From Oceanibaculum indicum P24 (GTDB lineage: Bacteria; Pseudomonadota; Alphaproteobacteria; Oceanibaculales; Oceanibaculaceae), in contig NZ_AMRL01000006.1 of assembly GCF_000299935.1 (NCBI RefSeq), positions 114,218 to 178,217 of the forward strand: a stretch of DNA of 64,000 nucleotides, given 5' to 3'. Below the pieces are notes generated by a model that made no database searches, had not been told where the DNA came from, and saw nothing but the letters and a program-made list of their open reading frames with translations. How positions within the stretch are numbered: position 1 is the stretch's first letter; every line of letters begins with the position of its first letter. The position numbers and the translations under genes are program-made. Shown piece after piece: positions 27,514 through 35,991 of the stretch.

Positions 27514-28038
27514 GTGAGCAGCAAGAACGGGTTGCGGTCTCTGGTGCTGGCTGCTGCGGGGTTCGCCGCGCTGGCTTTTTCCGGTCAGGCGAAGGCGGAG
27601 GAGCCGGCCTTTCTGGCGCTGTCCGGCGGCGCCTACGATGTGAATGACAGCTTCACCGCCGGCGAGTTCCGCGCCGAATACCGTTTCGCGGAAAAGCACA
27701 AGTTGTGGGTGTTCACGCCCTTCATCGGCGTCATGGGCACGACCGATTCCGCCGTCTATGGCTATGCCGGCATCGGCATGGATATCTTCTTCGGCCGGCG
27801 GCTCGTGCTGACGCCGAACTTCGCGGTCGGTGCCTATCATGATGGCGACGGCAAGGATCTGGGTCATACGGTCGAGTTCCGCTCCGGCCTGGAACTGGCC
27901 TATCGCTTCGACAATCGCTCGCGCCTCGGCATCGCCGTGCACCACATCTCCAACGCCAGCCTGGGTGACAGCAATCCCGGGACGGAATCGGTGGTGCTGA
28001 CCTACGCCATCCCGATGGATTCGCTGATCGGCCAGTAG
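27514..28038 (+). CDS. pagL: Lipid A 3-O-deacylase (PagL family)
   Basis: A 174-residue outer-membrane beta-barrel enzyme that removes the 3-linked acyl chain of lipid A. The signal peptide ends near SGQAKA-EE. The catalytic segment is close to the C-terminus: VHHISNASLGDSNPGTE, with the His-x-Ser pair and the downstream Glu that make up the PagL active site. The length equals that of known PagL. Translation starts at GTG with a strong AGGAGGGG site. It sits next to the surface-polysaccharide region. Confidence 0.88.
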   Translation: MSSKNGLRSLVLAAAGFAALAFSGQAKAEEPAFLALSGGAYDVNDSFTAGEFRAEYRFAEKHKLWVFTPFIGVMGTTDSAVYGYAGIGMDIFFGRRLVLTPNFAVGAYHDGDGKDLGHTVEFRSGLELAYRFDNRSRLGIAVHHISNASLGDSNPGTESVVLTYAIPMDSLIGQ

Positions 28039-28061
28039 CTGATCGGACAGTAAAGGCCGTT

Positions 28062-29999
28062 TCAGAGCGCCCAGCGCTGCCGCCAGGCCTGCAGCATCAG
28101 CACCGCCCACAGCTTCGTGCCGTGGTCGCGTGTGCCCTCCTGATGCTCACGCCAGGCGGCGCGGATTGGCGTAGCTTCCAGCAGCCCGTCCGCCGATAGC
28201 GCTTCGGCGTCCAGCAGGCTTTCCGCCCAGTCGCGCAGGGGGCCGCGCAGCCACCCGTCCAGCGGCACGGAGAATCCCGCCTTCGGCCGCTCGAACAGGT
28301 CGCGCGGGACATGCCGTTCCAGTATCTGTCGCAGCGGCCATTTGCTGCGCCCCTCGCGGTGCAGCAGGGATTTCGGCAGCCGCCAGGCGAGTTCCGCCAC
28401 CCGGTGGTCGAGCAGCGGCACGCGCACTTCCAGCCCGCAGCCCATGCTGGCGCGGTCCACCTTGGCCAGCACATCGTCCGGCAGGTAGGTCAGCGCATCC
28501 ATCAGCCGGGCGCGGTGGAAGGGATCGGTTATGCTCGATGCGCTGCCCAGATCCTCCGCCGCCGTGCTACGCCGCACCGACCCTGGCACCAGCCCTTCCG
28601 CCGCCGGCCAGTGGGTGACGAGGCGGCGATACATCGCATCCGGCCCGTCCAGCGGCAGGACCGAGGCCAGCTTGCCGACCTTGTCTCCCAGCATCGGCGG
28701 GCGGTAGCGATCCGGCAGACTCTCCGCAAGCTTCGCCCAGTTCCCGGCGGACGGCATCTTCAGCAGGGCCGAGGCGATCTTGCGCATCGGGCGCGGGACG
28801 GCGGAGACCCGGTCCCAAACCGCTTCGCCGATGCGGTGCCGGTGGTAGCCGCCGAACAGCTCGTCGCCGCCATCGCCGCTGAGCGCCACCGTCACCTGCT
28901 GGCGGGCAAGGCGGGAGACCAGCAGCGTCGGAATCTGCGAGGCGTCGGCGAACGGCTCGTCATACAGCTCTGGCAGCTCCGGCACGGTGTTCCGGGCATC
29001 GCTTTCCGTCAGGTAGAGCTGCGTATGGTCGGTGCCGAGATGGCGGGCGATGGCGCCGGCCAGCGGTGCCTCGTCCAGATCGCTGTCCTGAAAGCCGATG
29101 GTGAAGCTGCGCACCGGCCGGTCGCTGGCCTGCTGCATCAGCGCCGTTACCGTCGCCGAATCGATGCCGCCCGACAGCAGCACACCCAGCGGCACATCGG
29201 CCACCATGCGCCGGCTCACCGCGTCGCACAGCAGCGGCTCCAGCAGCGCCAGCGCGGCATCAGCGTCGTCGGGCAGCGGATTGGCGATGCCTGCCGCAGC
29301 CACATCGCGCAGATCCCAGTAGCGGGTGATCTGTGGCTCGCCGTCCGTACCGATCTCCAGCAGGCAGCCGGGCGGCAGTTTTTCGATGCGCCGGTAGATG
29401 GTGTACGGGGCGGGCACATAGGCGTGGCGCAGATAGGATGCGACACTGTCGCGGTCGATCTCACGGGTCCAGTGCGGGCAGGCGGCCAGCGCCTTCAGCT
29501 CGGAGCCGAACAGCACCAACCCGTCACTCTTGCCCCAATAGAGCGGCTTTATGCCCATCCGGTCGCGACCGAGGGTGAGGCGGCGCTCCCTGCGATCCCA
29601 GACCGCGAAGGCAAACATGCCGATCAGCCGCTCCACAGTGGCGGCAATACCCCAGCGGGCGAAGCCTTCGAGCATCACCTCCGCATCGCAGTCGCCCCTG
29701 AAGGCCACGCCCTCGGCTTTCAGCTCCCGGCGCAGTTCGGGGTAGTTATAGACTTCGCCATTATAGGTCAGCACCAGACGCCCGTCGGCGCTCTCCATCG
29801 GCTCGTGCCCGGCGGGCGACAGGTCGATGATGGCGAGCCGCCGGTGGCCGAGCGCGATGCCGGCGGCTTCGTCCTGCCACAGCCCTTCATCATCCGGCCC
29901 GCGCCGGGACAGGGCTGCCGTCATCGCCGCGATGCTGCCGGCGCGCTGCTCCGGCGACAGCTCCCTGTCGAGGTCGAGCAGCCCGGTAATGCCGCACAT
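28062..29999 (-). CDS. asnB: AsnB-type glutamine amidotransferase (asparagine synthase, glutamine-hydrolysing)
   Basis: A 645-residue two-domain protein. The N-terminal class II glutaminase begins at Cys2 (MCGITGLLDLD), with RLAIIDLSPAGHEPM, TYNGEVYNYPELR and RGDCDAEVMLEGFARWG. The synthetase domain has the ATP pyrophosphatase loop LLSGGIDSATVTALM and the SGDGGDELFGGYHRH segment. Polysaccharide clusters often carry AsnB homologues that amidate sugar acids rather than aspartate. The position directly behind a glycosyltransferase, with a four-base ATGA overlap, favours such a role, but general asparagine synthesis cannot be excluded. Confidence 0.92.
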   Translation of the reverse strand: MCGITGLLDLDRELSPEQRAGSIAAMTAALSRRGPDDEGLWQDEAAGIALGHRRLAIIDLSPAGHEPMESADGRLVLTYNGEVYNYPELRRELKAEGVAFRGDCDAEVMLEGFARWGIAATVERLIGMFAFAVWDRRERRLTLGRDRMGIKPLYWGKSDGLVLFGSELKALAACPHWTREIDRDSVASYLRHAYVPAPYTIYRRIEKLPPGCLLEIGTDGEPQITRYWDLRDVAAAGIANPLPDDADAALALLEPLLCDAVSRRMVADVPLGVLLSGGIDSATVTALMQQASDRPVRSFTIGFQDSDLDEAPLAGAIARHLGTDHTQLYLTESDARNTVPELPELYDEPFADASQIPTLLVSRLARQQVTVALSGDGGDELFGGYHRHRIGEAVWDRVSAVPRPMRKIASALLKMPSAGNWAKLAESLPDRYRPPMLGDKVGKLASVLPLDGPDAMYRRLVTHWPAAEGLVPGSVRRSTAAEDLGSASSITDPFHRARLMDALTYLPDDVLAKVDRASMGCGLEVRVPLLDHRVAELAWRLPKSLLHREGRSKWPLRQILERHVPRDLFERPKAGFSVPLDGWLRGPLRDWAESLLDAEALSADGLLEATPIRAAWREHQEGTRDHGTKLWAVLMLQAWRQRWAL

Positions 30000-31135
30000 C
30001 AGGCGGTCTCCCGCAGGATACGTTCGTAGAGATCGACCGTCTCGCGGCCGATGGCGGCCTCCCCGAACAGCGTCTCGGCGCGCTGCCGGGCGGCGGCACC
30101 CAGGCGCTGGCGCCGCGTGGCATCGCCGGCCAGCTCCAGCAGAGCGTCGGCCATCGCGGCGGGGTCGTTCGCGGGTACCAGCAGGCCGGCCTCACCCTGT
30201 GGTCCCACCACATCGCGGCAGCCCGGCACATCGGTGGCGATCAGCGGCCGGGCACAGGCAGCCGCTTCCAGCAGGCTCTTCGGCACGCCCTCGCCGCCGC
30301 GCGAGGCCAGCAGCCCGATATGGGCGCGCTGCCAGACCGTCCGCACATCGGTGACCGGCCCCAGCCACTCGATGCCGGGCTCGCTGGCCCAGCGGCGCAG
30401 CGTCGCTTCGTCGAAGGAGGCAGGATTGGCCGGGTCCGGCCCGCCGGCCAGCAGCAGGCGTATATCGTGGCCGCCGCGCTGTAGCCGGCGCACTGCCTCG
30501 ACCGCCGTATCGATGCCCTTGATGCGCAGCATGCGAGAGACAAGCGCCACGGTGACCGGCCCGGCCGGTTCCGGCAGCGCCTCGAAATGGCTGAGATCGA
30601 TGCCCGACCCGCGAATCAGGACGGCACGCCGCGAAGAGGTCAGGCGCAGCTTCAGCGCCAGCGCGCGGTCATCCTCGTTCTGCAGCAGCGTCCAGGCGTT
30701 CGGGCGGTTGGTCAGCGGCGGCAACAGGGCGCGCACGCCGCCACGCACCAGTCTGGCCTTCGGGGTCTGCGAGGCACCCAGATAGCCGAAGCCGGTGATC
30801 GCATTCACGCTGGCGCGCACGCCGGCCAGCCGGGCGGCCAGCGCGCCGGGGGCGATGGATTTCAGTGCCACATGATGCACGATATCGGGCCGTTCCCGCC
30901 GGTAGAGTTTCGTCAGCACACGCACGGTCGCCAGCTGGTGCGCAATGCCGCCCTCGCGGCTCCAGGGCAGCGGGATCAGCCGGAAACCCTCCGCCTCGAT
31001 CCTCGGGCCGTGCGCGTTCACACGGGTCGCCACCAGCACCTCGAAGCCGGCATCGCGCGCGGCGCGCGCCTGCGGCAGGCGGTGCGACCAGAAATACCAG
31101 TCCTCGGTGACGAGAAACAAAAGCCGGCGGGTCAA
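29999..31135 (-). CDS. Glycosyltransferase family 4
   Basis: A 378-residue GT-B glycosyltransferase. The N-terminal domain begins TRRLLFLVTEDWYFWSHRLP and includes RPDIVHHVALKSI, typical of sugar transferases from exopolysaccharide clusters. The C-terminal nucleotide-sugar domain contains VALVSRMLRIKGIDTAVEA and the E-x7-E motif in GGEGVPKSLLEAAACARPLI. No ATG is in frame near the family start; TTG with AAGGACGG ten bases upstream is chosen. The acceptor is probably an undecaprenyl-linked glycan. Coupled to the AsnB gene. Confidence 0.9.
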   Translation of the reverse strand: MTRRLLFLVTEDWYFWSHRLPQARAARDAGFEVLVATRVNAHGPRIEAEGFRLIPLPWSREGGIAHQLATVRVLTKLYRRERPDIVHHVALKSIAPGALAARLAGVRASVNAITGFGYLGASQTPKARLVRGGVRALLPPLTNRPNAWTLLQNEDDRALALKLRLTSSRRAVLIRGSGIDLSHFEALPEPAGPVTVALVSRMLRIKGIDTAVEAVRRLQRGGHDIRLLLAGGPDPANPASFDEATLRRWASEPGIEWLGPVTDVRTVWQRAHIGLLASRGGEGVPKSLLEAAACARPLIATDVPGCRDVVGPQGEAGLLVPANDPAAMADALLELAGDATRRQRLGAAARQRAETLFGEAAIGRETVDLYERILRETA

Positions 31136-31273
31136 GGGGACCGTCCTTCCATATCCATCGCCGTGCTTACGGGATGGGCGTGCCGCTTGTAAAGCGCGGC
31201 GTCTGCTTGACGGGCCGGGGCGGCGCTGGTCTAGTCGCCAAAACCTTCCCGTCCGCCGGAGCCGGATGCGCCC

Positions 31274-32497
31274 GTGACGACGCCCCACCGATTCTCGCCC
31301 GATGCCTGCCTGACCTGGACCCTGCGCCTGCTGGCGCTGTGGATCCTGGCGATGGGCGCGCTGCTGCCCTGGGCGCCGCGCGCCCTGCAGATCGGCCTGT
31401 TCGCGGCGGCATTGCTGACCATCGTGCTGCATTGGGTTGGCCAGCGGCACTTCCCCTGGCCGCGCTACCGGCTGGCGCTGCCGGTCGCGCTGTTCTTCGC
31501 CTATGCCGGGCTGACGGCGGCATGGAGCGTGAACCGCGAGGATGCCGCCAGCCAGCTTGTCCAGTTCGCGCTGGTGTTTGGTGTCTCTTTGCCTTTCTTC
31601 GCCGCGCTGCTGGCGCTACCGGAAACGGCACTACGCCCGGCGGCGAAGGCGGTGCTGATCGGGCTGGCGCTGGGAGTCGCGTTGTTTCTGGTCGAACTGT
31701 TCGCGGACCAGCCGATCTATCGCCTGACGCGCGGCATGGATTTCGCTGAAGTGATCGGCGCCAACGCGATTAACCGCCCGGCGGCGGTCTCGGCGCTGCT
31801 GATCTGGCCGCTGGCCTATGGTGTCTGGCGGCTGGGCTGGCGCAAGATCGCGCTGGCCCTGCCGGTGCTGTTCGCCGTGGCCGCGGGCTTTTCTTCCAGC
31901 CAGTCGGCGCTGGGCGGCATGCTGGCCGGGCTGCTGTTCTGGCCTCTGGCCGCGATCTCGCTGCGCGGCGCGCGACGCCTGCTGCGCCTCGTCGTCGCCA
32001 TCGCCTTCCTTGCCATGCCGTTCCTGGCGCAGGCGCTGTTCGCCAGCGGGCTGGGCAGCATGCCGTGGCTGCCCTTCTCCATGGGGCATCGGGTGGCGAT
32101 CTGGCATCACGTCGCCGGGCTGTCGCTGGAGCGGCCGTTCTTCGGCTGGGGGCTGGAGGCCTCGCGCGTGCTCAGCGACTTCGCCGATATGAAGGCAGGG
32201 CCGGTGCAGGGCACCATCGAGCTGCTGCCGCTGCACCCGCACAACGCGCCGCTGCAGATCTGGCTGGAGCTGGGTGGCGTTGGCGCGCTGCTGGCGCTGG
32301 CGATGGCCTGGATGCTGTTGCACACCATCGGCAAGCTCGACCGGGCGGCGCAGCTTTTCGCCTATCCGCTGTTCGCCTGCGGCCTGTTTATGAGCGGCAC
32401 CGCCTATGGCGCCTGGCAGACCTGGTGGATCAGCGGCTTCCTGACGGCGGCGGCCTGTTTCCTGATCCTGTGGCGTGGAGGGTCGGATGAAGGGTGA
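31274..32497 (+). CDS. O-antigen ligase family membrane protein
   Basis: A 407-residue inner-membrane protein with about ten or eleven hydrophobic segments. The Wzy_C region holds the characteristic periplasmic loop: GHRVAIWHHVAGLSLERPFF, then LLPLHPHNAPLQIWLELGGVG, with the conserved His. Such enzymes transfer finished glycan chains from the lipid carrier to lipid A-core (WaaL) or polymerise repeat units (Wzy). Which one cannot be told here. GTG start. It overlaps the following GT2 gene by 11 bases and is divergent from the GT4/asnB pair. Confidence 0.87.
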   Translation: MTTPHRFSPDACLTWTLRLLALWILAMGALLPWAPRALQIGLFAAALLTIVLHWVGQRHFPWPRYRLALPVALFFAYAGLTAAWSVNREDAASQLVQFALVFGVSLPFFAALLALPETALRPAAKAVLIGLALGVALFLVELFADQPIYRLTRGMDFAEVIGANAINRPAAVSALLIWPLAYGVWRLGWRKIALALPVLFAVAAGFSSSQSALGGMLAGLLFWPLAAISLRGARRLLRLVVAIAFLAMPFLAQALFASGLGSMPWLPFSMGHRVAIWHHVAGLSLERPFFGWGLEASRVLSDFADMKAGPVQGTIELLPLHPHNAPLQIWLELGGVGALLALAMAWMLLHTIGKLDRAAQLFAYPLFACGLFMSGTAYGAWQTWWISGFLTAAACFLILWRGGSDEG

Positions 32498-33416
32498 TCC
32501 GGTCCCCCTGGTCGAGGTGGTGCTGTCCAGCTATGACGGGGCGGCCTGGCTGGAGGCGCAGATTGCCAGCATCCTCGGCCAGACCCACGGCAATCTCCGG
32601 CTCAGCGTGCGCGACGATGGCTCGCGCGACGGCACGCCGGAAATGCTGGCCGCCTGGGCAGAGCGGGAGGAGCGGCTTTCCTTCCGGCAGGGCAGCCGTA
32701 ATCTGGGGCCGGCGGGCAGCTTCTTCCGCTTGCTGGATGATGTGGGATCGGATGCGGCCTTCGTCGCCTTCGCCGATCAGGACGATGTGTGGGAGGCGGA
32801 CAAGATCGCCCGCGCGGTCGCGGCGCTGTCCGCCCTGCCCGAGGGCGTGCCCGGCCTCTATTGCGCGCGGGTGGTCATCGTTGACGAAGACTTGCAGCGC
32901 CGTGGCCTGTCGCCTCTGCCGGGGCGCGGCCCGAGCCTCGCCAACGCGCTGGTCGAGAACATCGCCATCGGCTGTACAAGTGTGCTGAACCGCGCGGCGC
33001 TGGCGCTGCTGCGCGCCGAATGGCCGCAGCCGCCGGTGAAGCATGACTGGTGGTGCTATCAGGTGGTCTCCGCGCTGGGGCAGGTGATCTACGATGCGCG
33101 CCCGGCGCTGAAATACCGCCAGCATGGCGGCAACATGACGGGGGCGGGCTATACGCCGCTCGACCGTTTTCTCGGCAAGGTTGGGCGTCAGCTGAACGGC
33201 GAGCAGTCGGCGCTGCGCCGGCATCAGGCGGGCGAACTGCTGCGGCTGTTCGGCAGCCGGCTATCGACGCGGGACAGGGCGCTGGTCGCGGATTTCCTGG
33301 ACAGCGAACAGGGTATTGCCCGCCGGCTGCGCTATGCGGTTTCCGGTGGTGTTCATCGCCAGTACTGGCTGGATGATCTGGCCTGCCGGCTGCTGTATGT
33401 CCTTCGCGGTGTGTGA
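32487..33416 (+). CDS. Glycosyltransferase family 2
   Basis: A 309-residue GT-A enzyme similar to rhamnosyltransferase-like family 2 members. The N-terminal nucleotide-binding strand is VEVVLSSYDGAAWLEAQIAS, with RDDGSRDGTPE and the metal-binding FADQDDVWEADK. KHDWWCYQVVSALGQVIYDA and KYRQHGGNMTG are typical of the acceptor side. The ATG with GGAGGG upstream is preferred to a GTG four codons earlier. It overlaps the O-antigen ligase gene, so the two are coexpressed. Confidence 0.92.
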   Translation: MKGDPVPLVEVVLSSYDGAAWLEAQIASILGQTHGNLRLSVRDDGSRDGTPEMLAAWAEREERLSFRQGSRNLGPAGSFFRLLDDVGSDAAFVAFADQDDVWEADKIARAVAALSALPEGVPGLYCARVVIVDEDLQRRGLSPLPGRGPSLANALVENIAIGCTSVLNRAALALLRAEWPQPPVKHDWWCYQVVSALGQVIYDARPALKYRQHGGNMTGAGYTPLDRFLGKVGRQLNGEQSALRRHQAGELLRLFGSRLSTRDRALVADFLDSEQGIARRLRYAVSGGVHRQYWLDDLACRLLYVLRGV

Positions 33417-33443
33417 GGTTGTTCTTTCATCCCTATCTCCTAT

Positions 33444-33545
33444 CGTCATTCCCGGCCTTGTGCCGGGAATCCAGCGTTCAGCCTGCTCGATCAACGATCC
33501 AGCTAGCGGAAGCCTGGACCCCCCGCAATAAATGCGGGGGTGACG
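33444..33545. repeat. Inverted-repeat intergenic element, copy 2
   Basis: A 102-base palindromic element framed by CGTCATTCCCGG at the left and GCGGGGGTGACG at the right, with internal hairpins CCCGGCCTTGTGCCGGG and CCCCGCAATAAATGCGGGG and the CCAG/CTGG marks seen in copy 1. It lies between two convergent glycosyltransferase genes and may also act as their terminator. Confidence 0.75.
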
Positions 33546-33610
33546 GTTGGAGATGAAAGTGCAGATGCGGTGAGCAACACGACGTTCGCAGCTGCTCTCG
33601 GCCATAAAGC

Positions 33611-34582
33611 TTAGCCGGAGCTGGGTGAGGGGAGATCGTCCATCAGTTCCAGCAATGCCGCTTCCACGCGCTCGACCGGCAGGTCCTTCAGCTGCGGTTC
33701 GCGCAGGATGGTCACTTTCGGACCGCGCTGGCCGCTCTGCGTCGGGGTGGAGGCGTGGGAATAGAGCACGACCGACGGGCAGCCGACTACGGCCAGCAGG
33801 TGCATCGGGCCGGTATCGTTGCCGACCGCCCCCGCCGCGTTGCGGGCGATGCCGCCCAGCTCGAACAGGGTGGTCTGATCGGTAAGATCGATGGCCTGCG
33901 GGCAGGCGGCGGCGATGGCGGCCGTGGTCTCCGCTTCTGACTTCGTGCCGACCAGTACCGGTATGATCCCGCGTGCCACGAGCCGGTTGGCGAGATCGGC
34001 ATACTGGGCCTCCGGCCAGCGCTTTTCCGGCCGGTGCGGGGCGCAGCCGGGGGCCAGCAGCACATAGCGGTCCGGCAGCGCGAAGCAAGAAACATCCGCC
34101 GTGATCCAGCCGGCATCCGGCGGTGGGACCTCGGCAATCCCCATGGTCGCCAGCTGCATCGCATAGCGGTCGGTGCCGTGCGTCGCATTACGGTTCGGGT
34201 TCGGGTCGGGGTCGGAACAGCCCCAGGCAGTGCCGGACCAGCGCGGCGGAAAGGGCCGCAGCAGCTGGAAATAGAGGTTGGTCCGGTCGGAACATTGCAG
34301 GTCATAGACCAGATCGAAGCGCCCGCCCTTGATCTGCCGGCGGATCGCCAGCAGCGCGCCCGGCCCCTTGTCGCGCGGGTCGGTCCAGACTTCGTCAAAC
34401 CAGCCGCTGGCCCGTGCCAGCGGGACGAGCGACGGGATGGTCTGCAATACCAGATGGTCGCCCGCATAATGCCGCCGTAGCGCCTGGAAGGCGCCGAGCG
34501 CCATGATGAAATCGCCGAACGCGCCATGCTTGATGACGAGGATGCGGCGTGAGGCGGGAGGTGTTGCGGTATGATCGGGCAT
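33611..34582 (-). CDS. Glycosyltransferase family 9 (heptosyltransferase-like)
   Basis: A 323-residue GT-B protein. The first domain opens RRILVIKHGAFGDFIMALGA, the hallmark G-x-x-GD loop of heptosyltransferases. The second has LLAPGCAPHRPEKRWPEAQY and VGNDTGPMHLLAV. It probably adds heptose or a related sugar to the lipopolysaccharide core. The start is the ATG before PDHTATPPASRR. It is divergent from the DUF6165 gene, with 100 bases between. Confidence 0.92.
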   Translation of the reverse strand: MPDHTATPPASRRILVIKHGAFGDFIMALGAFQALRRHYAGDHLVLQTIPSLVPLARASGWFDEVWTDPRDKGPGALLAIRRQIKGGRFDLVYDLQCSDRTNLYFQLLRPFPPRWSGTAWGCSDPDPNPNRNATHGTDRYAMQLATMGIAEVPPPDAGWITADVSCFALPDRYVLLAPGCAPHRPEKRWPEAQYADLANRLVARGIIPVLVGTKSEAETTAAIAAACPQAIDLTDQTTLFELGGIARNAAGAVGNDTGPMHLLAVVGCPSVVLYSHASTPTQSGQRGPKVTILREPQLKDLPVERVEAALLELMDDLPSPSSG

Positions 34583-34682
34583 GCCTGCCGGATATACCGG
34601 GCCCGGGCGGATAAGGGAAGGGCGGTTGCGGGAACCGGACGGGGCGACTAGGATGCGCCGCCTTTTCGATGGAGGATGAAGC

Positions 34683-35084
34683 ATGGCGATCCAGGTTCCG
34701 GTGTCCTGGGGCGAGCTGATCGACAAGATCGCGATCCTGGAGATCAAGTCCGAGCGTATTGGCGACGCGGCGAAGCTGGCGAATGTGCGCACCGAGCTGA
34801 CGGCCCTTGCCGATGTGCGCGACGCCAACCTGCCATCGGACAGCAAGGTGCTTGCCGACCTCGCCACCCTCACCGCCGACATCAAGAAGGTGAACGAGGC
34901 GCTGTGGGAGATCGAGGACGATATCCGCGACTGCGAGCGGGACAAGGATTTCGGGACGCGCTTCGTGGAGCTTGCGCGCTCGGTCTACAAGACCAACGAC
35001 AAGCGCGCGGCGCTGAAGCGCGACATCAACATGCTGCTGGGCTCCGCCCTGGTGGAGGAAAAGTCCTACCAGTCCTACGAGTAG
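34683..35084 (+). CDS. DUF6165 family protein
   Basis: A 133-residue all-helical protein beginning AIQVPVSWGELIDKIAILEI and containing ELTALADVRDANLPS and FVELARSVYKTNDKRAALKR. It matches DUF6165, a family seen near heptosyltransferase and polysaccharide genes. Function unknown. A GGAGGATGAAGC stretch before the ATG supplies the ribosome binding site. It reads away from the GT9 gene. Confidence 0.85.
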   Translation: MAIQVPVSWGELIDKIAILEIKSERIGDAAKLANVRTELTALADVRDANLPSDSKVLADLATLTADIKKVNEALWEIEDDIRDCERDKDFGTRFVELARSVYKTNDKRAALKRDINMLLGSALVEEKSYQSYE

Positions 35085-35158
35085 GCGATGGGCGCTTAAG
35101 CAGCAAAAGCCTTTATCCGCTGGCATTTTGCTGGCAAAAAGGGCCGGGCATCCGGTGC

Positions 35159-35235
35159 GTCCCCGTAGCTCATCCGGATAGAGCGACGGTTTCCTAAACC
35201 GTAGGCAGCAGGTTCGAGTCCTGCCGGGGACACCA
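35159..35235 (+). tRNA. tRNA-Arg (anticodon CCT)
   Basis: A 77-base cloverleaf with encoded CCA: acceptor GTCCCCG/CGGGGAC, D-arm GCTCATCCGGATAGAGC, anticodon stem ACGGT/ACCGT with loop TTCCTAA giving CCT, and T-arm GCAGGTTCGAGTCCTGC. It reads the AGG arginine codon. tRNA-Arg(CCT) genes are frequent integration sites, but no integrase or duplicated 3' end is seen nearby. Confidence 0.96.
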
Positions 35236-35260
35236 TTCCTTTCCGTCATACCTTCCGGAT

Positions 35261-35899
35261 ATGAACGCGATGACCGACCGTCCCCTGCTCTACAACGCCG
35301 CCTATGGCCCGCTGAACCTGGCCGCGCTGCGCAATGCGCCCTGCCAGATGTCACTGGGCGAGCGGCTGTTTCTCTACAGCCTGGTCTATGCATCGCGGCC
35401 CGCGCATTACTGCGAGATCGGCACGGCGCAGGGTGGTTCCGCGCTGATTGCCCAGTCGGCTTTGTTCGATGTCGGCAACCACGATTCCCGGATGTCGCTG
35501 ATCGATATCCGCTTCGATCTCGACAAGCAGGCCTTGCAGATGCTGGAGCGGCGCGCCGTCTTTCACGAGGGCCCGTCCACGCAGATGCTGCCGGAGGCGA
35601 CCAAGACCGCGCCCATCGATTTCCTGCTGATCGACGGCGACCACACGCATGAAGGCGCGCTGCGCGATATCGAGATGGCGGTCGGGCTGGTGGCACCCGG
35701 TGCGCATGTGCTGATCCATGATGCCTATACCCCGCCGATTGCGGCGGCCATTGCCAAGGCGGCCTCGGACCCGGCCTGGATCGATGTCGGGCTGGTGGTG
35801 CGCCATGGCAATGACCTGAACGATGCGCCGCTGGAAGACGGCCCCTGGAAGGGCCAGCCCAATATCTGGGGCGGCATGCATCATCTGCGGCGGCGTTAA
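35261..35899 (+). CDS. Class I SAM-dependent methyltransferase
   Basis: A 212-residue protein of the Methyltransf_24-like group. The SAM loop is HYCEIGTAQGGSALIAQ around residues 47-63. FLLIDGDHTHEGALRDIEM carries the acidic ligand and the DGDHT hallmark, and GAHVLIHDAYTP follows. Homologues in polysaccharide clusters methylate sugars or act on cephalosporin-like acceptors, so the acceptor here is open. It starts 25 bases after tRNA-Arg. ATG codons at positions 1 and 4 are both possible. Confidence 0.85.
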   Translation: MNAMTDRPLLYNAAYGPLNLAALRNAPCQMSLGERLFLYSLVYASRPAHYCEIGTAQGGSALIAQSALFDVGNHDSRMSLIDIRFDLDKQALQMLERRAVFHEGPSTQMLPEATKTAPIDFLLIDGDHTHEGALRDIEMAVGLVAPGAHVLIHDAYTPPIAAAIAKAASDPAWIDVGLVVRHGNDLNDAPLEDGPWKGQPNIWGGMHHLRRR

Positions 35900-35991
35900 G
35901 GCCCCAATTTCCCGCACAAGAACCGGATAGGCCCGCGTTACGCGCGGGGGCATGACAGGCAGGCGACTTAACCTGCCCATGGAGTGCCCTC

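Noticed and set aside
28311..30029. A 572-codon plus-strand frame
   Set aside because: Fully antisense to asnB, which has complete active-site motifs.
35159..35260. tRNA-Arg as a possible island attachment site
   Set aside because: No integrase gene and no repeated tRNA 3' end found in the window.
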